64,000 nucleotides of DNA, from positions 20,766,282-20,830,281 of the forward strand of contig NC_044922.1 in the NCBI RefSeq assembly GCF_003576645.1, read 5' to 3'. A program made the translations under genes and the position numbers. The DNA comes from Ipomoea triloba (Eukaryota > Streptophyta > Magnoliopsida > Solanales > Convolvulaceae). The notes under the pieces are model-generated. The model saw nothing but the letters and a program-made list of their open reading frames with translations, was not told the origin of the DNA and made no database searches. Of this stretch, positions 23,213 to 33,829 are shown one piece after another. Each line of letters starts with the position of its first letter. The stretch's first letter is position 1.

Positions 23213-23963
23213 TGTTGAAAGCTTGATGTTTTGGAGGGAATGAGTACAGTGTTTGGAATTTTGGGGATTTTGAGTATTCGGTTTAAGCTTGAATCCGGGT
23301 AAGGAAGATGGGTTTGGCTTTTATATCTTGTGGATTAGGGTCGGATATATGGGTAGGGTTGAGAGTTTAACCCGAATTAGGATCCCGGTTAATTTAAACA
23401 GAATGAAAGGTCAGAAATACCCTTCTATGACGGTTATGTGTATAAGATATGATAAGGGTATTTTGGGAAAGTATGGGACGATTTAAGATTTAAAAGTGGG
23501 GTTATAAGATAAGATAACTTTATAAGCATGCTCCCACTAATCAAGATAGTGCCCTTAAAACTTGGAAAATCGTTAGTAACCGAAGATCACGTGGCTAACA
23601 TTAATTTCCAAATTAGCCGTTCCACATATATCCATTGAACACATCAGTTTCACCTTTCGAAGGTGAACATTCGGCTGTACTAGTTTAAGGATCTTCCCCC
23701 TGAGTGATTGATCCCTAAACCTCCTTATTCCTCCGTCTTGATCTGGTACATCCAATAACAACGCATTCAAATGGTTAAGGATCTTCCCCCTGAGTAATTG
23801 ATCTCTAACCCTCCTTATTCCTCCATTTAGAGATACACAGTGAACCAGTTTGTTATCTTTCGAAGTGATCTCTCGAACTCCCCTTCTTCGAGACGTAACA
23901 TATATAGTCAAACTGAATGAGTATCTCTCGAACTACCTTTCGAACACAGATTGCAAGAAGAAC

Positions 23964-24131
23964 AAGATTGATTCATCCAAAAGATATCACTTGGAACATA
24001 TCCTTAAGATTGATTCATCCAAAAGATATCACTTGGAACATATCCTTAAGTTCATTTAGTGATTTCGATATCACTTGGAACATATCCTTAAGTTCATTTA
24101 GTGATTTCCAGATACCTTGGAACATATCCTT
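23964..24131. repeat. Four 42-bp units
   Basis: Units start at 23964, 24006, 24048 and 24090. The first two share GATTGATTCATCCAAAAG; the next two share AAGTTCATTTAGTGATTTC. All end CTTGGAACATATCCTT. The gradual change of the unit head with a constant tail, at a fixed 42-bp step, mirrors the block at 29723-29986. Confidence 0.88.
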
Positions 24132-24294
24132 AAGTTCATTTAGTGATTTCCAGATACGTTACATATGAATCAATATACTATTAGATTCCCTAGAAACTTT
24201 TGTTTGGCCTTGGATAGCCATATAGGAATCTAATGTCAGAGCAGGAACTAGCCATCTAAAGTCCTATTTATTCTAGTTACAGAACTAGAGGTGA

Positions 24295-24735
24295 CTAATT
24301 CTTCTTGTTCTTCTCTACTTCTCCGCTGCTGCACTCCTCACAGGCTCCTTCTCCCTTTCCCTTGGTTCTCCATTTGGTTGAGGGAGAGCTTTTTCCAGAA
24401 TGTGTAGCTGTAGGAGTCCCACTTATACGAGACTCTTCTCCTGATTCCAGTATCCCACCGTTGTGGATCTCCTCGCATTTGGGGATCCATTCACCTTGGA
24501 TGGGAATAGGATACTTGCTTGGATTATCAGGAAGCTCTGCAATCTGTTCACCCTTAGTTGATTCTAGATAGTTTTCTCCTTGAAAGTCTTTGGATTTAAC
24601 TGCCGATTTCCTTCCTCTATACCAGAATGGTACATCATCTTTTCCTTTCTTCTTCTCCATGAAGAAGTTGATGACATAAACTGCTGAGGAAACACCTCTA
24701 TTTATAGCCCAAAAACTTAGGTACTGTTGAGTCAC
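24295..24735 (-). CDS. Short ORF between pol and env-like region, function unknown
   Basis: A 146-residue frame is rich in Lys, Gly and Ser (ending GEGACEECSSGEVEKNKKN) and has no domain I recognise. It lies in the 1.6-kb spacer between the end of pol (24860) and the env-like start (23212). It may be a spacer frame without function. Confidence 0.25.
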   Translation of the reverse strand: MTQQYLSFWAINRGVSSAVYVINFFMEKKKGKDDVPFWYRGRKSAVKSKDFQGENYLESTKGEQIAELPDNPSKYPIPIQGEWIPKCEEIHNGGILESGEESRISGTPTATHSGKSSPSTKWRTKGKGEGACEECSSGEVEKNKKN

Positions 24736-24859
24736 GAGATGCTAAATGAATGACCATTCAATGCTGTGTAACTTCAAGGCTGCCATAAAGTTGATGAAAC
24801 TGCCCCTCACATGCGAAACAGTTCATGGCACTAAATACAAGGAGATAAGATTTGACCGT

Positions 24860-25435
24860 TCAACCCAATTCTATCATTCCCAATTCTAACCTTAGTTGAG
24901 AGAATCTATTTTCACATAACGCCTTTGTGAAAATATCCGCTAGTTGCTCCTCCGTTGCAACATATTCCAAAGTTATATCCTTTTTCTCAACATGGTCTCG
25001 GATGAAGTGATACTTGATATCAATGTGTTTTGTCCTTGAGTGTAACACTGGATTTTGAGTAATAGCTATGGCACTAGTGTTGTCACACATAATCTTAACC
25101 TCTTTACATTCAACACCATAATCCAGTAATTGTTGCTTCATCCATAAGATCTGAGCACAACAACTTCCAGCTGCTACATATTATGCCTCAGCGGTACTTG
25201 TAGCTATCGAATGCTGTTTCTTGCTAAACCATGAGACAAGTCTCCCTCCTAGAAACTGACATGTCCCTGAAGTGCTCTTTCGATCAATTTTGCAACCGAC
25301 AAAGTCCGCATCTGAATATCCCATAAGTTCGAAAGATCCACCTCTCGAATACCAAAGTCCAACACTTTGCGTACCCTTGAGATATCTAAGAATCTTTTTA
25401 GATGTATTGAGGTGACTTTCCTTAGGACTTTCCAA
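24860..25435 (-). pseudogene. Copia RNase H domain, broken
   Basis: This is the C-terminal domain of the Copia polyprotein. Catalytic-region motifs are visible: GYSDADFVG, STSG, the DNTSAIAI motif and TKHIDIKYHFIRD. The frame is split by a TAA at 25181-25183, in the position of the Glu of the usual AEAEY phrase (here AEA-stop-Y). The junction with RT upstream has lost the usual residues after the PDISF motif, where a deletion of roughly 30 bp is likely. The domain ends with TGA at 24860. Confidence 0.85.
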
Positions 25436-26333
25436 AGGATATATCTGGTCTACTAGCAGTTAAATAAAGAAGAGATCCGATGATACCTCGATACGTAGTC
25501 TGATCGACCTCTCGACCTTCACTGTCCACGTCGATGCGTAGAGAGGTTCCCATAGGCACTTTGACTGAGGATTTCCCTTCTATATTGTATTTCCTGAGCA
25601 GATCCTTGGTGTACCTCTCCTGGTTGATGAAGATACCTTCCTTGAGTTGTCTCACTTGTAGTCCAAGGAAGTAGTTGAGTTCTCCCATCATGCTCATCTC
25701 GAACTTCCCTTTCATCAAACTGGAGAACTTCTCGCACAAGTCTGGATTGGTGCTCCCAAAGATGATATCGTCCACATAGATTTGCACCAATAGGATATGA
25801 TCCCCATCCTTAATTCTAAACAATGTTTTGTCCACTAGGCCTTTGGTGAACCCACACTGAAGTAGAAAAGAGGATAAAGTGTCATACCAAGCTCTCGGAG
25901 CTTGTTTCAAGCCGTAAAGTGCCTTCTTCAACTTCTATACTTTGTCAGCTCCCACGTCCTTCAAGAAACCCGAAGGTTGTTCAACGTACACCTCTTCTTC
26001 AAGAGGTCCGTTCAGAAAAGCGCTCTTGACATCCATTTGATATACTTTGAAGTCTTTGAAGGCAGCATATGCGAGAAAGATGCGAATGGCTTCGAGACGT
26101 GCCACCGGAGCGAAGGTTTCATCAAAATCTATTCCTTCCTCCTGACAGTAACCTTTGGCAACAAGTCTGGCCTTGTTCCTAACAATGACTCCATCATCAT
26201 TCATCTTGTTTCTGAAAACCCACTTTGTTCCAATGACATTCTGATGATGAGGTCTCGGAACTAGTTCCCAAACATCGTTTCCTTTCAAATTGATGAAGTT
26301 CCTCTTGCATGGCTTGCACCCAATCTGGATCAC
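25422..26333 (-). pseudogene. Copia reverse transcriptase, interrupted by one amber codon
   Basis: Two frames, 25935-26333 and 25422-25931, form the RVT_2 domain. Landmarks in order are [61 protein letters not shown], and the polymerase box IYVDDIIFGS. They are separated only by a TAG at 25935-25937 in the position of the Tyr of the usual DKVYKLKKALYGLKQ phrase. The C-terminal end runs into the deletion before RNase H. The active-site aspartates are present. Confidence 0.88.
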
Positions 26334-26949
26334 TTAGAGCCTCATCAATCACCTTAGGCTCTATTTGTGATAGAAAGCTAGCGATCATGCTTTCTCTGTA
26401 TGCTGATCTGGTCCGAACCTTGTCACGTACATCTCCAATCACTTGATCAGCGGGATGGCTTCTAAGCCATCTTAGATCGGGTTGTGGCTCCTCAGTTGAC
26501 TCCTCGATAGTTGGTTGGGATGCGGAAGGATCATCTATAATCTGGATTGAATCAACTGAATCAGTAGCATTCTTCTTTGTAGTCTCTTCATCATTTGATT
26601 CTGACTGGAGTTCTGCTATGTCTCGAACTATCGACTGCTTCCCATCGAGAGGTAAGTCTAATCTCTCGATCGTTTCCGGCTGAACTTCCTTAGAGTTTTC
26701 AGCTGCTTCTATTGACTTTGATGGTTGATCTGTCGATGCTCTATCATCAAAAGAGACATGTATGGATCCTTCAACCACCAATCTCCGCTTGTTGAAAACT
26801 CTGAATGCTTTACTTGTCGATGAGTATCCTAGAAATACTCCATCGTCTGCCTTTTCATCAAAAGCCTTTAACCGAGTCTTTCCATTGTTGTGGATAAAAC
26901 ATTTGCATCCGAATGTGTGGAAGTAGCTTACATTCGGTTTTCTCCCGTT
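26197..26949 (-). pseudogene. Copia pol linker between integrase and RT
   Basis: A frame at 26197-26781 covers the acidic linker with Ser/Glu-rich stretches and [17 protein letters not shown], the usual lead-in to RT. Its last residues run in a shifted frame relative to RT, so a frameshift lies near 26290. Bases 26782-26949 encode KCFIHNNGKTRLKAFDEKA and GVFLGYSSTSKAFRVFN, typical of the integrase C-terminal side, downstream of a TGA at 26950-26952. Confidence 0.75.
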
Positions 26950-28143
26950 TCACAACTCATATGGAGTCTTTCCAGCTCCTTTCACGATCAAGGACCGATT
27001 TTGGGTGTAGCATGCTGTGTTGACTGCTTCAGCCCAAAATCCCTGAGATATATTAGCTTGTGAGAGCATGGTCCTTACAGCTTCCTTGAGAGTTCTGTTC
27101 CTCCTTTCAGCAACCCCGTTCTGTTGAGGTGTTCGAGCAGCTGACAACTGATGATGAATCCCGTTCTCGTTGCAGTAGCTCTCGATAACTTGATTAACGA
27201 ACTCTCCTCCTTGATCTGACCGAATCTTAAGTATCGAGACATCCTTTTCAACTTGAACTTGCCTTAAGAGATTTGGTAAGGCAACTTTTGTCTCGCTTTT
27301 CTTGGTTAAGAACACGGTCCAGGTGAATCTTGTGTAGTCATCTACTACCACAAGAGTATACTTTCTTCCTCTCATGCTGGGTGGATTTACTGGGCCAAAT
27401 AAGTCCATATGAAGAAGACTTAATGGTTTAGTAGATGATGTCTCGGCTTTGGTTTTGAAAGAGGATTTAATCTGTTTGCAGCGTTGACATGCCTCACAAA
27501 TCTTGTCCTTTCGAAACGTAACTTTGGGCAGTTCTTCCACAAGGTTCCTCTTAGTAAGCTTGTTGATAGTTTTGAAGTTTAGGTGACTAAGCTTACTGTG
27601 CCAATCCCAGCATAAGTCCTCTTTGCTCCTTGCTAGCATACATAGGGATGGTTTGGCAGATCTCCAATCCACTATGTACATGTTTCCTTTCCTTGCTGCT
27701 TCCAGCACGACTTCGAGAGATTCCTCTTGTATGATCCGGCACTTGCTTTTGGTGAAGATAACTTTGTAGCCCTTGTCACAGAATTGGCTCGTGCTTAGGA
27801 GGTTGAACTTGAGTCCTTCAACGTAGGATACCTCCTTGATCACCAATTCATTCTTGTGAATCTCACCAACAGCCTCCGTGCATCCTTTCTTCTCGTTGTC
27901 TCCAAACGTCACCAAGGGACCTTCGATAGGATGGATGTTCTCTAATAGTGTTAGATTTCCCGTCATATGTCTCGAACATCCACTGTCAATGAACCATACG
28001 TCCCTGGTGTCCTGCATGCAAATCAGGCAGATTTAGGTACCCAAACTTTGGGTCCTGATTGGTTAGTGAGTTTAGGCATCCATTTATACCTCGGGCCCAT
28101 TACTCCAGGCCTAGGTGCAATGTAGCCATTATACGATTGATAA
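26513..28143 (-). repeat. Direct duplication, copy 1 (probable unmerged contig overlap)
   Basis: The sequence from 26513 to 28143 is repeated from 28145 with an offset of 1,632 bp, separated by an N at 28144. The integrase frame in both copies gives the same 355-residue translation. The right end of copy 2 runs into the 42-bp block at 29723-29986, at the point where copy 1 stops. Confidence 0.9.
26950..28017 (-). pseudogene. Copia protease-integrase segment, duplicated copy
   Basis: This is identical in translation to 28582-29649 and described there. It is probably the same genomic locus assembled twice. Confidence 0.85.
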
Positions 28144-28144
28144 N

Positions 28145-29775
28145 GGTTGGGATGCGGAAGGATCATCTATAATCTGGATTGAATCAACTGAATCAGTAGC
28201 ATTCTTCTTTGTAGTCTCTTCATCATTTGATTCTGACTGGAGTTCTGCTATGTCTCGAACTATCGACTGCTTCCCATCGAGAGGTAAGTCTAATCTCTCG
28301 ATCGTTTCCGGCTGAACTTCCTTAGAGTTTTCAGCTGCTTCTATTGACTTTGATGGTTGATCTGTCGATGCTCTATCATCAAAAGAGACATGTATGGATC
28401 CTTCAACCACCAATCTCCGCTTGTTGAAAACTCTGAATGCTTTACTTGTCGATGAGTATCCTAGAAATACTCCATCGTCTGCCTTTTCATCAAAAGCCTT
28501 TAACCGAGTCTTTCCATTGTTGTGGATAAAACATTTGCATCCGAATGTGTGGAAGTAGCTTACATTCGGTTTTCTCCCGTTTCACAACTCATATGGAGTC
28601 TTTCCAGCTCCTTTCACGATCAAGGACCGATTTTGGGTGTAGCATGCTGTGTTGACTGCTTCAGCCCAAAATCCCTGAGATATATTAGCTTGTGAGAGCA
28701 TGGTCCTTACAGCTTCCTTGAGAGTTCTGTTCCTCCTTTCAGCAACCCCGTTCTGTTGAGGTGTTCGAGCAGCTGACAACTGATGATGAATCCCGTTCTC
28801 GTTGCAGTAGCTCTCGATAACTTGATTAACGAACTCTCCTCCTTGATCTGACCGAATCTTAAGTATCGAGACATCCTTTTCAACTTGAACTTGCCTTAAG
28901 AGATTTGGTAAGGCAACTTTTGTCTCGCTTTTCTTGGTTAAGAACACGGTCCAGGTGAATCTTGTGTAGTCATCTACTACCACAAGAGTATACTTTCTTC
29001 CTCTCATGCTGGGTGGATTTACTGGGCCAAATAAGTCCATATGAAGAAGACTTAATGGTTTAGTAGATGATGTCTCGGCTTTGGTTTTGAAAGAGGATTT
29101 AATCTGTTTGCAGCGTTGACATGCCTCACAAATCTTGTCCTTTCGAAACGTAACTTTGGGCAGTTCTTCCACAAGGTTCCTCTTAGTAAGCTTGTTGATA
29201 GTTTTGAAGTTTAGGTGACTAAGCTTACTGTGCCAATCCCAGCATAAGTCCTCTTTGCTCCTTGCTAGCATACATAGGGATGGTTTGGCAGATCTCCAAT
29301 CCACTATGTACATGTTTCCTTTCCTTGCTGCTTCCAGCACGACTTCGAGAGATTCCTCTTGTATGATCCGGCACTTGCTTTTGGTGAAGATAACTTTGTA
29401 GCCCTTGTCACAGAATTGGCTCGTGCTTAGGAGGTTGAACTTGAGTCCTTCAACGTAGGATACCTCCTTGATCACCAATTCATTCTTGTGAATCTCACCA
29501 ACAGCCTCCGTGCATCCTTTCTTCTCGTTGTCTCCAAACGTCACCAAGGGACCTTCGATAGGATGGATGTTCTCTAATAGTGTTAGATTTCCCGTCATAT
29601 GTCTCGAACATCCACTGTCAATGAACCATACGTCCCTGGTGTCCTGCATGCAAATCAGGCAGATTTAGGTACCCAAACTTTGGGTCCTGATTGGTTAGTG
29701 AGTTTAGGCATCCATTTATACCTCGGGCCCATTACTCCAGGCCTAGGTGCAATGTAGCCATTATACGGGCCCATT
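28145..29775 (-). repeat. Direct duplication, copy 2
   Basis: This is the partner of 26513-28143. It makes the pol gene appear to contain protease-integrase twice in a row, which no Copia element needs. Confidence 0.9.
28582..29649 (-). pseudogene. Copia protease-integrase segment
   Basis: A 355-residue frame starts just upstream of the aspartic protease motif WFIDSGCSRHMTG. The GAG_pre-integrase HHCC zinc finger is intact (WHSKLSH, then CEACQRC). The integrase catalytic core carries LLHMDLFGPV, IRSDQGGEFVN and QNGVAERRNRT, consistent with the D,D(35)E triad. The frame ends at a TGA directly after TPYEL, where the family has Trp. Upstream it is separated from the linker frame by a one-base shift near 29650. 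Protein chemistry motifs are kept, so the damage looks recent. Confidence 0.9.
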
Positions 29776-30416
29776 ACTCCAGGCCTAGGTGCAATGTAGC
29801 CATTATACGATTGATAATCATAAGGAATGCTAGCAATGTAGCCATTATACGATTGATAATCATAAGGAATGCTAGCAAAGACGCCATTATACGATTGATA
29901 ATCATAAGGAATGCTAGCAAAGACTCTGGGCCTCTTAGGTGCATAATAAGGAATGCTAGCAAAGACTCTGGGCCTCTTAGGTGCATAAGTCAGTTTAGGT
30001 TGAGGCTTGACCTCGAACTTACGCACCATGCCCTTCATAGCCTGTTTGGTCATGTGGTACCGTTGAAACTGAGGTTTATTCCACGGTTCATAATCTTGTG
30101 ACCAATCCTCATCGGATGGGTAGTGTCTGCCTTCCTCCATCCGTGAGTTCCTATCTCTATGGATCTCAGACCTTCCATATTTGCCTTGAGGCGCATTATA
30201 TGGAATATAGCTTCTCTTGTACTCGGAATGGCCTTGCGAGAGATAGCTAGGTGATCTCTCGATATTGTTAACCCGGCCATTCTTCGTAGCTTTCCTATAC
30301 TTTCTATTTCTGGTGTATAGGGACGGTTTGTGTATAGCTACTCTGGTATTTCCTATTGGTCCTTTATGACCTTTATTCGGTTTGGGTTGAGATCCTCCAT
30401 TGCTTGAAGTTCCCAA
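29655..30416 (-). pseudogene. Gag-pol linker upstream of protease
   Basis: A basic, Tyr/Pro/Gly-rich frame of 253 residues ends with WVPKSA just before the protease. Linkers ending KVWVPK are common in SIRE-type polyproteins. Repeated phrases such as YDYQSYNG and APRPGVMGP come from the 42-bp duplications and are not reliable. Confidence 0.6.
29723..29986. repeat. 42-bp unit cluster in gag-pol linker
   Basis: Steps of 42 bp run from 29723 through 29765, 29807 and 29849, and again for the pair 29903/29945. Adjacent units are mosaics: each has a longer piece of the downstream sequence joined to a shorter piece of the upstream unit's tail (GTAGCCATTAT or CGCCATTAT). The single-copy order can be read at the end of contig copy 1 (28095-28143). 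Confidence 0.88.
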
Positions 30417-30470
30417 ACCGTTGGTCTGCTTATCTTTCGAGAGACAGTTCTGACGGAACCCTAGTCCGGT

Positions 30471-30824
30471 TCAATCATTTGTGGGTCTATGGTCATTCAC
30501 CATTTTCTCCATAGCTTTAGAGGAATTAGTAAATGATTCAATAACCTCTCTAAGATTAAGCTCACTAGTCTCTCGAGCTTTGCACTCTTCCTTAAGTTGG
30601 ATGATCTCAGCTTCTAAGTTGCTTACTTTAAGAGTTAGCTCTGAGTTCTCTTTCGAGACATTCTTAAGCATCTCTCTTTCAGCAATTAGTCTGTTGTTTT
30701 CTTCCATTACTTTAGCATGAGTGCTATTAGCGATGCTGAGGTCCCTCTTGAGTAATTCCATGGTCTCAAAGGGATCCTCATCGCTTCTAAAAGAAGAGCA
30801 TTGAGAAGTAGAGATAGAGAGCAT
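30471..30824 (-). pseudogene. Gag C-terminal coiled-coil segment
   Basis: A Leu/Glu/Lys-rich frame (ENNRLIAEREMLKNV, ISNLEAEIIQLKEE-like heptads) follows gag after a frameshift and ends at a TGA near 30471. SIRE-type gags often carry a coiled coil after the zinc knuckle. The frameshift is explained by a 23-bp tandem duplication around 30808-30855. Confidence 0.6.
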
Positions 30825-32062
30825 TGAGATGTAGAAGTAGAGGTTACCTCATTGTCAATAGCCATTAAGCATTGATCCTCCTCTTCTGTAGTGTATAAGC
30901 AGATGAGCCCCCTCTCATCCTCTGAGCTGCTGCTGCTCTCGCTAGAGCTTGATGTCTCGGACTCCTCGATTGCCTTCTCAAGTTCTTCAGCCACAAGCGC
31001 CTTCCTGCACGAGTGAGTCTTTGATATGCCTTTGAAGCCTCCTTGTGTTGGCTTCTCCCTGGATTCCTCTTTCCTCCTGGAATCCTTTTCTTCTTGGCCT
31101 TGATGTTTGCTTACTGGTGGGTAAGGACATTCGGCCTTGAAATGTCCCGGTCTTCTGCAGTTGTAGCATAGACCTTGGTTTTCTTCCTCCGTTCTTCTGG
31201 ATGAATATCTTTCATTTTTCCTTCTTGAGGAGGAAGGTGAACTTGTATTGCTCTCCGGTATCTTCTTCATGAACTTCCTGAATTTTCTCATAAAAAGAGC
31301 AAATTGTTGGTCAGATAAAAGATTTGTGGGATTAGGATCTGACCTTGAGGATGTGGTTGGTTGATCAGCAACTAGTGCCACATTCCATCTGTCCACCACG
31401 TCCTCATCTCTCGGGAATATCTCAAATTCGAATGCTTTGAGATCTCTAAATAATTGGTCGGTTGTGGTGTTTTTCAGATCCCTGTGATCGCGCATTGTGA
31501 TCACCTTCATCTCCCACTCCTTGGTAAGGCCTCGTAAGACCTTCAGGTTTAGCTCCTTCTGTGGGATCTCCTTCTTGAGATCACTAATCTCGGTTGACAG
31601 CTTCATGAACCTAGATTCCATGCTGTCGATGCTCTCTCTTGGCTTCATCTTGAAGTCCTCGAACTTCTTCATCGCCATAGTTAGCTTGTTCTCTTTTTCC
31701 TGCTCGTCACCTTCACCAATCAGCATCAAAGTGTCCCATACCTCTTTAGCAGTGGTGCATTTCCTTACTCGTGGGAAGATGGTTTCATCTATTGCCCTGA
31801 AGATGATATCCTTGGCAATGTTGTCAAGGTTGTTTCTCTTCCTATCATCACTCGTCCATTCTTCCCTAGGTTTTGGGACGTACTTTGGTGTGTCTTTTGT
31901 TTGTTCTGCGGCAGTGTTGACCATCAGAATTTTGACTGGTCCAGTTGATATAACCTCGGCCATCTCATCATGGAGGGCTGATAGATACGCAAGCATGCGT
32001 GTTTTCCAATCGTCAAACCTGCTAAGATAAAAAAGAAGATGTCTCGACAACATGCTGTCCAT
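30707..32062 (-). pseudogene. Copia gag with CCHC zinc knuckle, C-terminus frameshifted
   Basis: A 451-residue frame contains the retrotransposon gag/UBN2 domain (about residues 15-240: DDWKTRMLAYL, TAKEVWDTL, MKKFEDFKMKPRESIDSM, LRGLTKEWEMKV). A CCHC knuckle, CYNCRRPGHFKAEC, follows at about residue 297. An acidic Ser-rich part follows (SETSSSSESSSSSEDE). The last 40 residues are out of frame because of a 23-bp duplication, so normal gag would continue into the coiled-coil frame at 30471-30824. The first Met is 9 bp from the leader and is the only good start. Confidence 0.85.
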
Positions 32063-32160
32063 ATTGAAAATTATCTCGTGCTTTGAAAACTTTTTAAAAG
32101 ATTTTTCAAAGAAGGATATCTAGGCATTATAAACAAAGGTTTATATCGATCAGAGAACTT

Positions 32161-32174
32161 GCTCTGATACCAAT
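32161..32174 (-). other. tRNA-Met primer-binding site
   Basis: On the minus strand ATTGGTATCAGAGC follows directly after the 5' LTR end (..GGGAACAACA). TGGTATCAGAGC is the usual plant initiator-tRNA-Met PBS. Confidence 0.9.
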
Positions 32175-32995
32175 TGTTGTTCCCAAGGGGATGGGGTACA
32201 AGTCTAGAGGAGGGGGTGAATAGACTTGTACAAGATTTTGCAAATCTTTTTCGACCTCTCGTGTGTATTGGACTTAGGATGTTTAGGTCTGATACCTCAC
32301 AAGATGAAGACAAAGTTTTATGCGCAGCGGAAAAGTTATCCCCTTTTAATTAGCACGAGTTTGAGTTAGTTCGAGAGGTGTGATTATATGCAGTGAAGAT
32401 CGAGAGATAGTTAGCGAGAGATAAAAACAGAAAGTAAATGCGAGAGAGATTTTTAAGTGGTTCGGCCAACACGCCTACATCCACTCTTCTTCTAGAAACT
32501 CCCTAGAAGGATTGCACTAAAACTTCCCCTTTTAGTACAATATCGAGCGCTTGAGCTTTGATCACGAAGCCAGCCTCAAGCCTCAGGTTTTTCGCCCTGC
32601 TTCTTGTTACTCCACCTCTCGAGCACTTGAGCTTTAATCACCAAGCCCGCCTCAAGCCTCAGGATCTTCACAAGACAGCTCCCAGGTTACTCCGCCTCTT
32701 CTTGCCTTCTCCAAGACAAGGTTGTTCCGGTTGTCACAGGTTGAATGTAACAATCTCCAATCTGACCAAAAGCTTTCGTTGAATGATCTTCCTTGTAGAG
32801 CAGCTTTGGTCACCTTCTAAATGTGTAGTAGTTGAAGCTTTGTAACTCTCTCAAAACACTAAGATGTGTTTTCTCGCACTTGTGAATATCAAGGATGATA
32901 TTCCAGATTAAGCTCTTGCACTTTGAACGTTTGAATCAGACACCTCTTATGATAGCTTAGAATTCTCGAACCTATTTGAACTTGTGTCTTCACGT

Positions 32996-33005
32996 CTTTA
33001 TATAT
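32996..33005 (-). promoter_or_regulatory. Putative TATA box of the 5' LTR
   Basis: The minus strand reads ATATATAAAG, about 820 bp inside the LTR and about 940 bp upstream of gag. It is kept (as ATATATAAGG) in the other LTR. It would place the octamer cluster roughly 460-600 bp upstream of the TATA box. Confidence 0.5.
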
Positions 33006-33462
33006 GAGAGTTGAGGAATAATTCCGTTGGAGGGAAAATTATTCCGTTTGAAATCTGTCTCCCATGCTGATCATGGGACTTGCATATTTTTAGCATGTTT
33101 CATGGAGTGGTGGTCTTGTAACTTGAACCTTTTGTCTTGTAGTGAATATCCCATATTCCACTATCTTGAGTCCATGCTCCACTTACTTCTTTTGGTAAAA
33201 GTTACTCTTTTATATTCCCATTGATCCTCGTTTTAGGGAATAAGACCGACCTTTGATTGGTGCATCTTCTATCCGTTTGTTGTGGAGTTCTGACGTGGCA
33301 TCCACTTCCGGCTGTTCTATGTTCCCATAATACTCTGTCAGCACCTCCTTAATATTTTATCTCCATGATATTCTTCTTCTTCAAACTTAGATTACTTCAT
33401 CTATGCGTGTTAACTGCCATTCAGTTCATTGGAGAAGAGCCATTTTATCGAGACCAAAGTTG

Positions 33463-33600
33463 ATGTCTCGACTACTTGATGTCTCGATCCCATGTCTCGA
33501 ACTGGATTGATGTCTCGAGAGATTCCATCTCTCGAACTCTGCTTATGTCTCGAGACTTAGTTGATGTCTCGCAGACCCTTATTCCTCCAGTGATGTCTCG
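33463..33600. promoter_or_regulatory. Cluster of seven ATGTCTCG octamers in the 5' LTR U3
   Basis: The first copy is at 33463-33470 and the last at 33593-33600. Each contains TGTCTC, the auxin response element core bound by ARF factors in plants. All seven point the same way on the plus strand. The same seven occur in the 3' LTR. Function is inferred from the motif only. Confidence 0.5.
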
Positions 33601-33824
33601 TGCCTTCTTCTGATCTATCTATAAGTTTACAACACAAAACTTCTAAGATGTTCAAGCAAGTTTACCTTAAGCTTAAATATTTTCCGAGTTGAGCTCAATT
33701 ACCCGGTTGTATTCTCACTTTTAGTTTACTTGTCGAACTTACATGTATTTTCTATCTATCGAGACTTAGGGGATTGAACATTACATTTGGTATCATCAAA
33801 ACCTATTACAGTATGTTCCTAACA

Positions 33825-33829
33825 GAAAG
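33825..33829. repeat. Target-site duplication GAAAG, right
   Basis: This partner of 15877-15881 marks the insertion point of the SIRE element. Confidence 0.9.

Larger units (their letters stand above)
15882..33824 (-). mobile_element. SIRE-type Ty1/Copia retrotransposon with envelope-like region
   Basis: The element is bounded by two 1,650-bp LTRs and a perfect GAAAG target duplication. On the minus strand the order is 5' LTR, tRNA-Met PBS, gag, protease-integrase, RT-RNase H, spacer, envelope-like ORF, PPT, 3' LTR. That is the order of the SIRE/Maximus Copia lineage. The assembled length is 17.9 kb, but about 3.1 kb of this is the two suspect duplications, so the true length is probably nearer 14.7 kb. 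Gag, pol and the env-like frame all carry nonsense codons or frameshifts, so the copy is non-autonomous. The LTRs differ at roughly 25-30 positions counted by eye. Confidence 0.92.
32175..33824 (-). repeat. SIRE element 5' LTR
   Basis: The 1,650-bp LTR reads TGTTAGGAACATACTG at its minus-strand start and ends ..AACAACA, with TG/CA termini intact. It carries the octamer cluster at 33463-33600 in U3 and a TATA-like element near 33000. A second dense run of CTCGAG/TCTCGA motifs is visible. Differences from the 3' LTR are scattered single bases plus a few 1-bp indels. Confidence 0.93.

Noticed and set aside
28129..28413. Short ORF ending at an N
   Set aside because: It is a truncated duplicate of the pol linker produced by the contig join.
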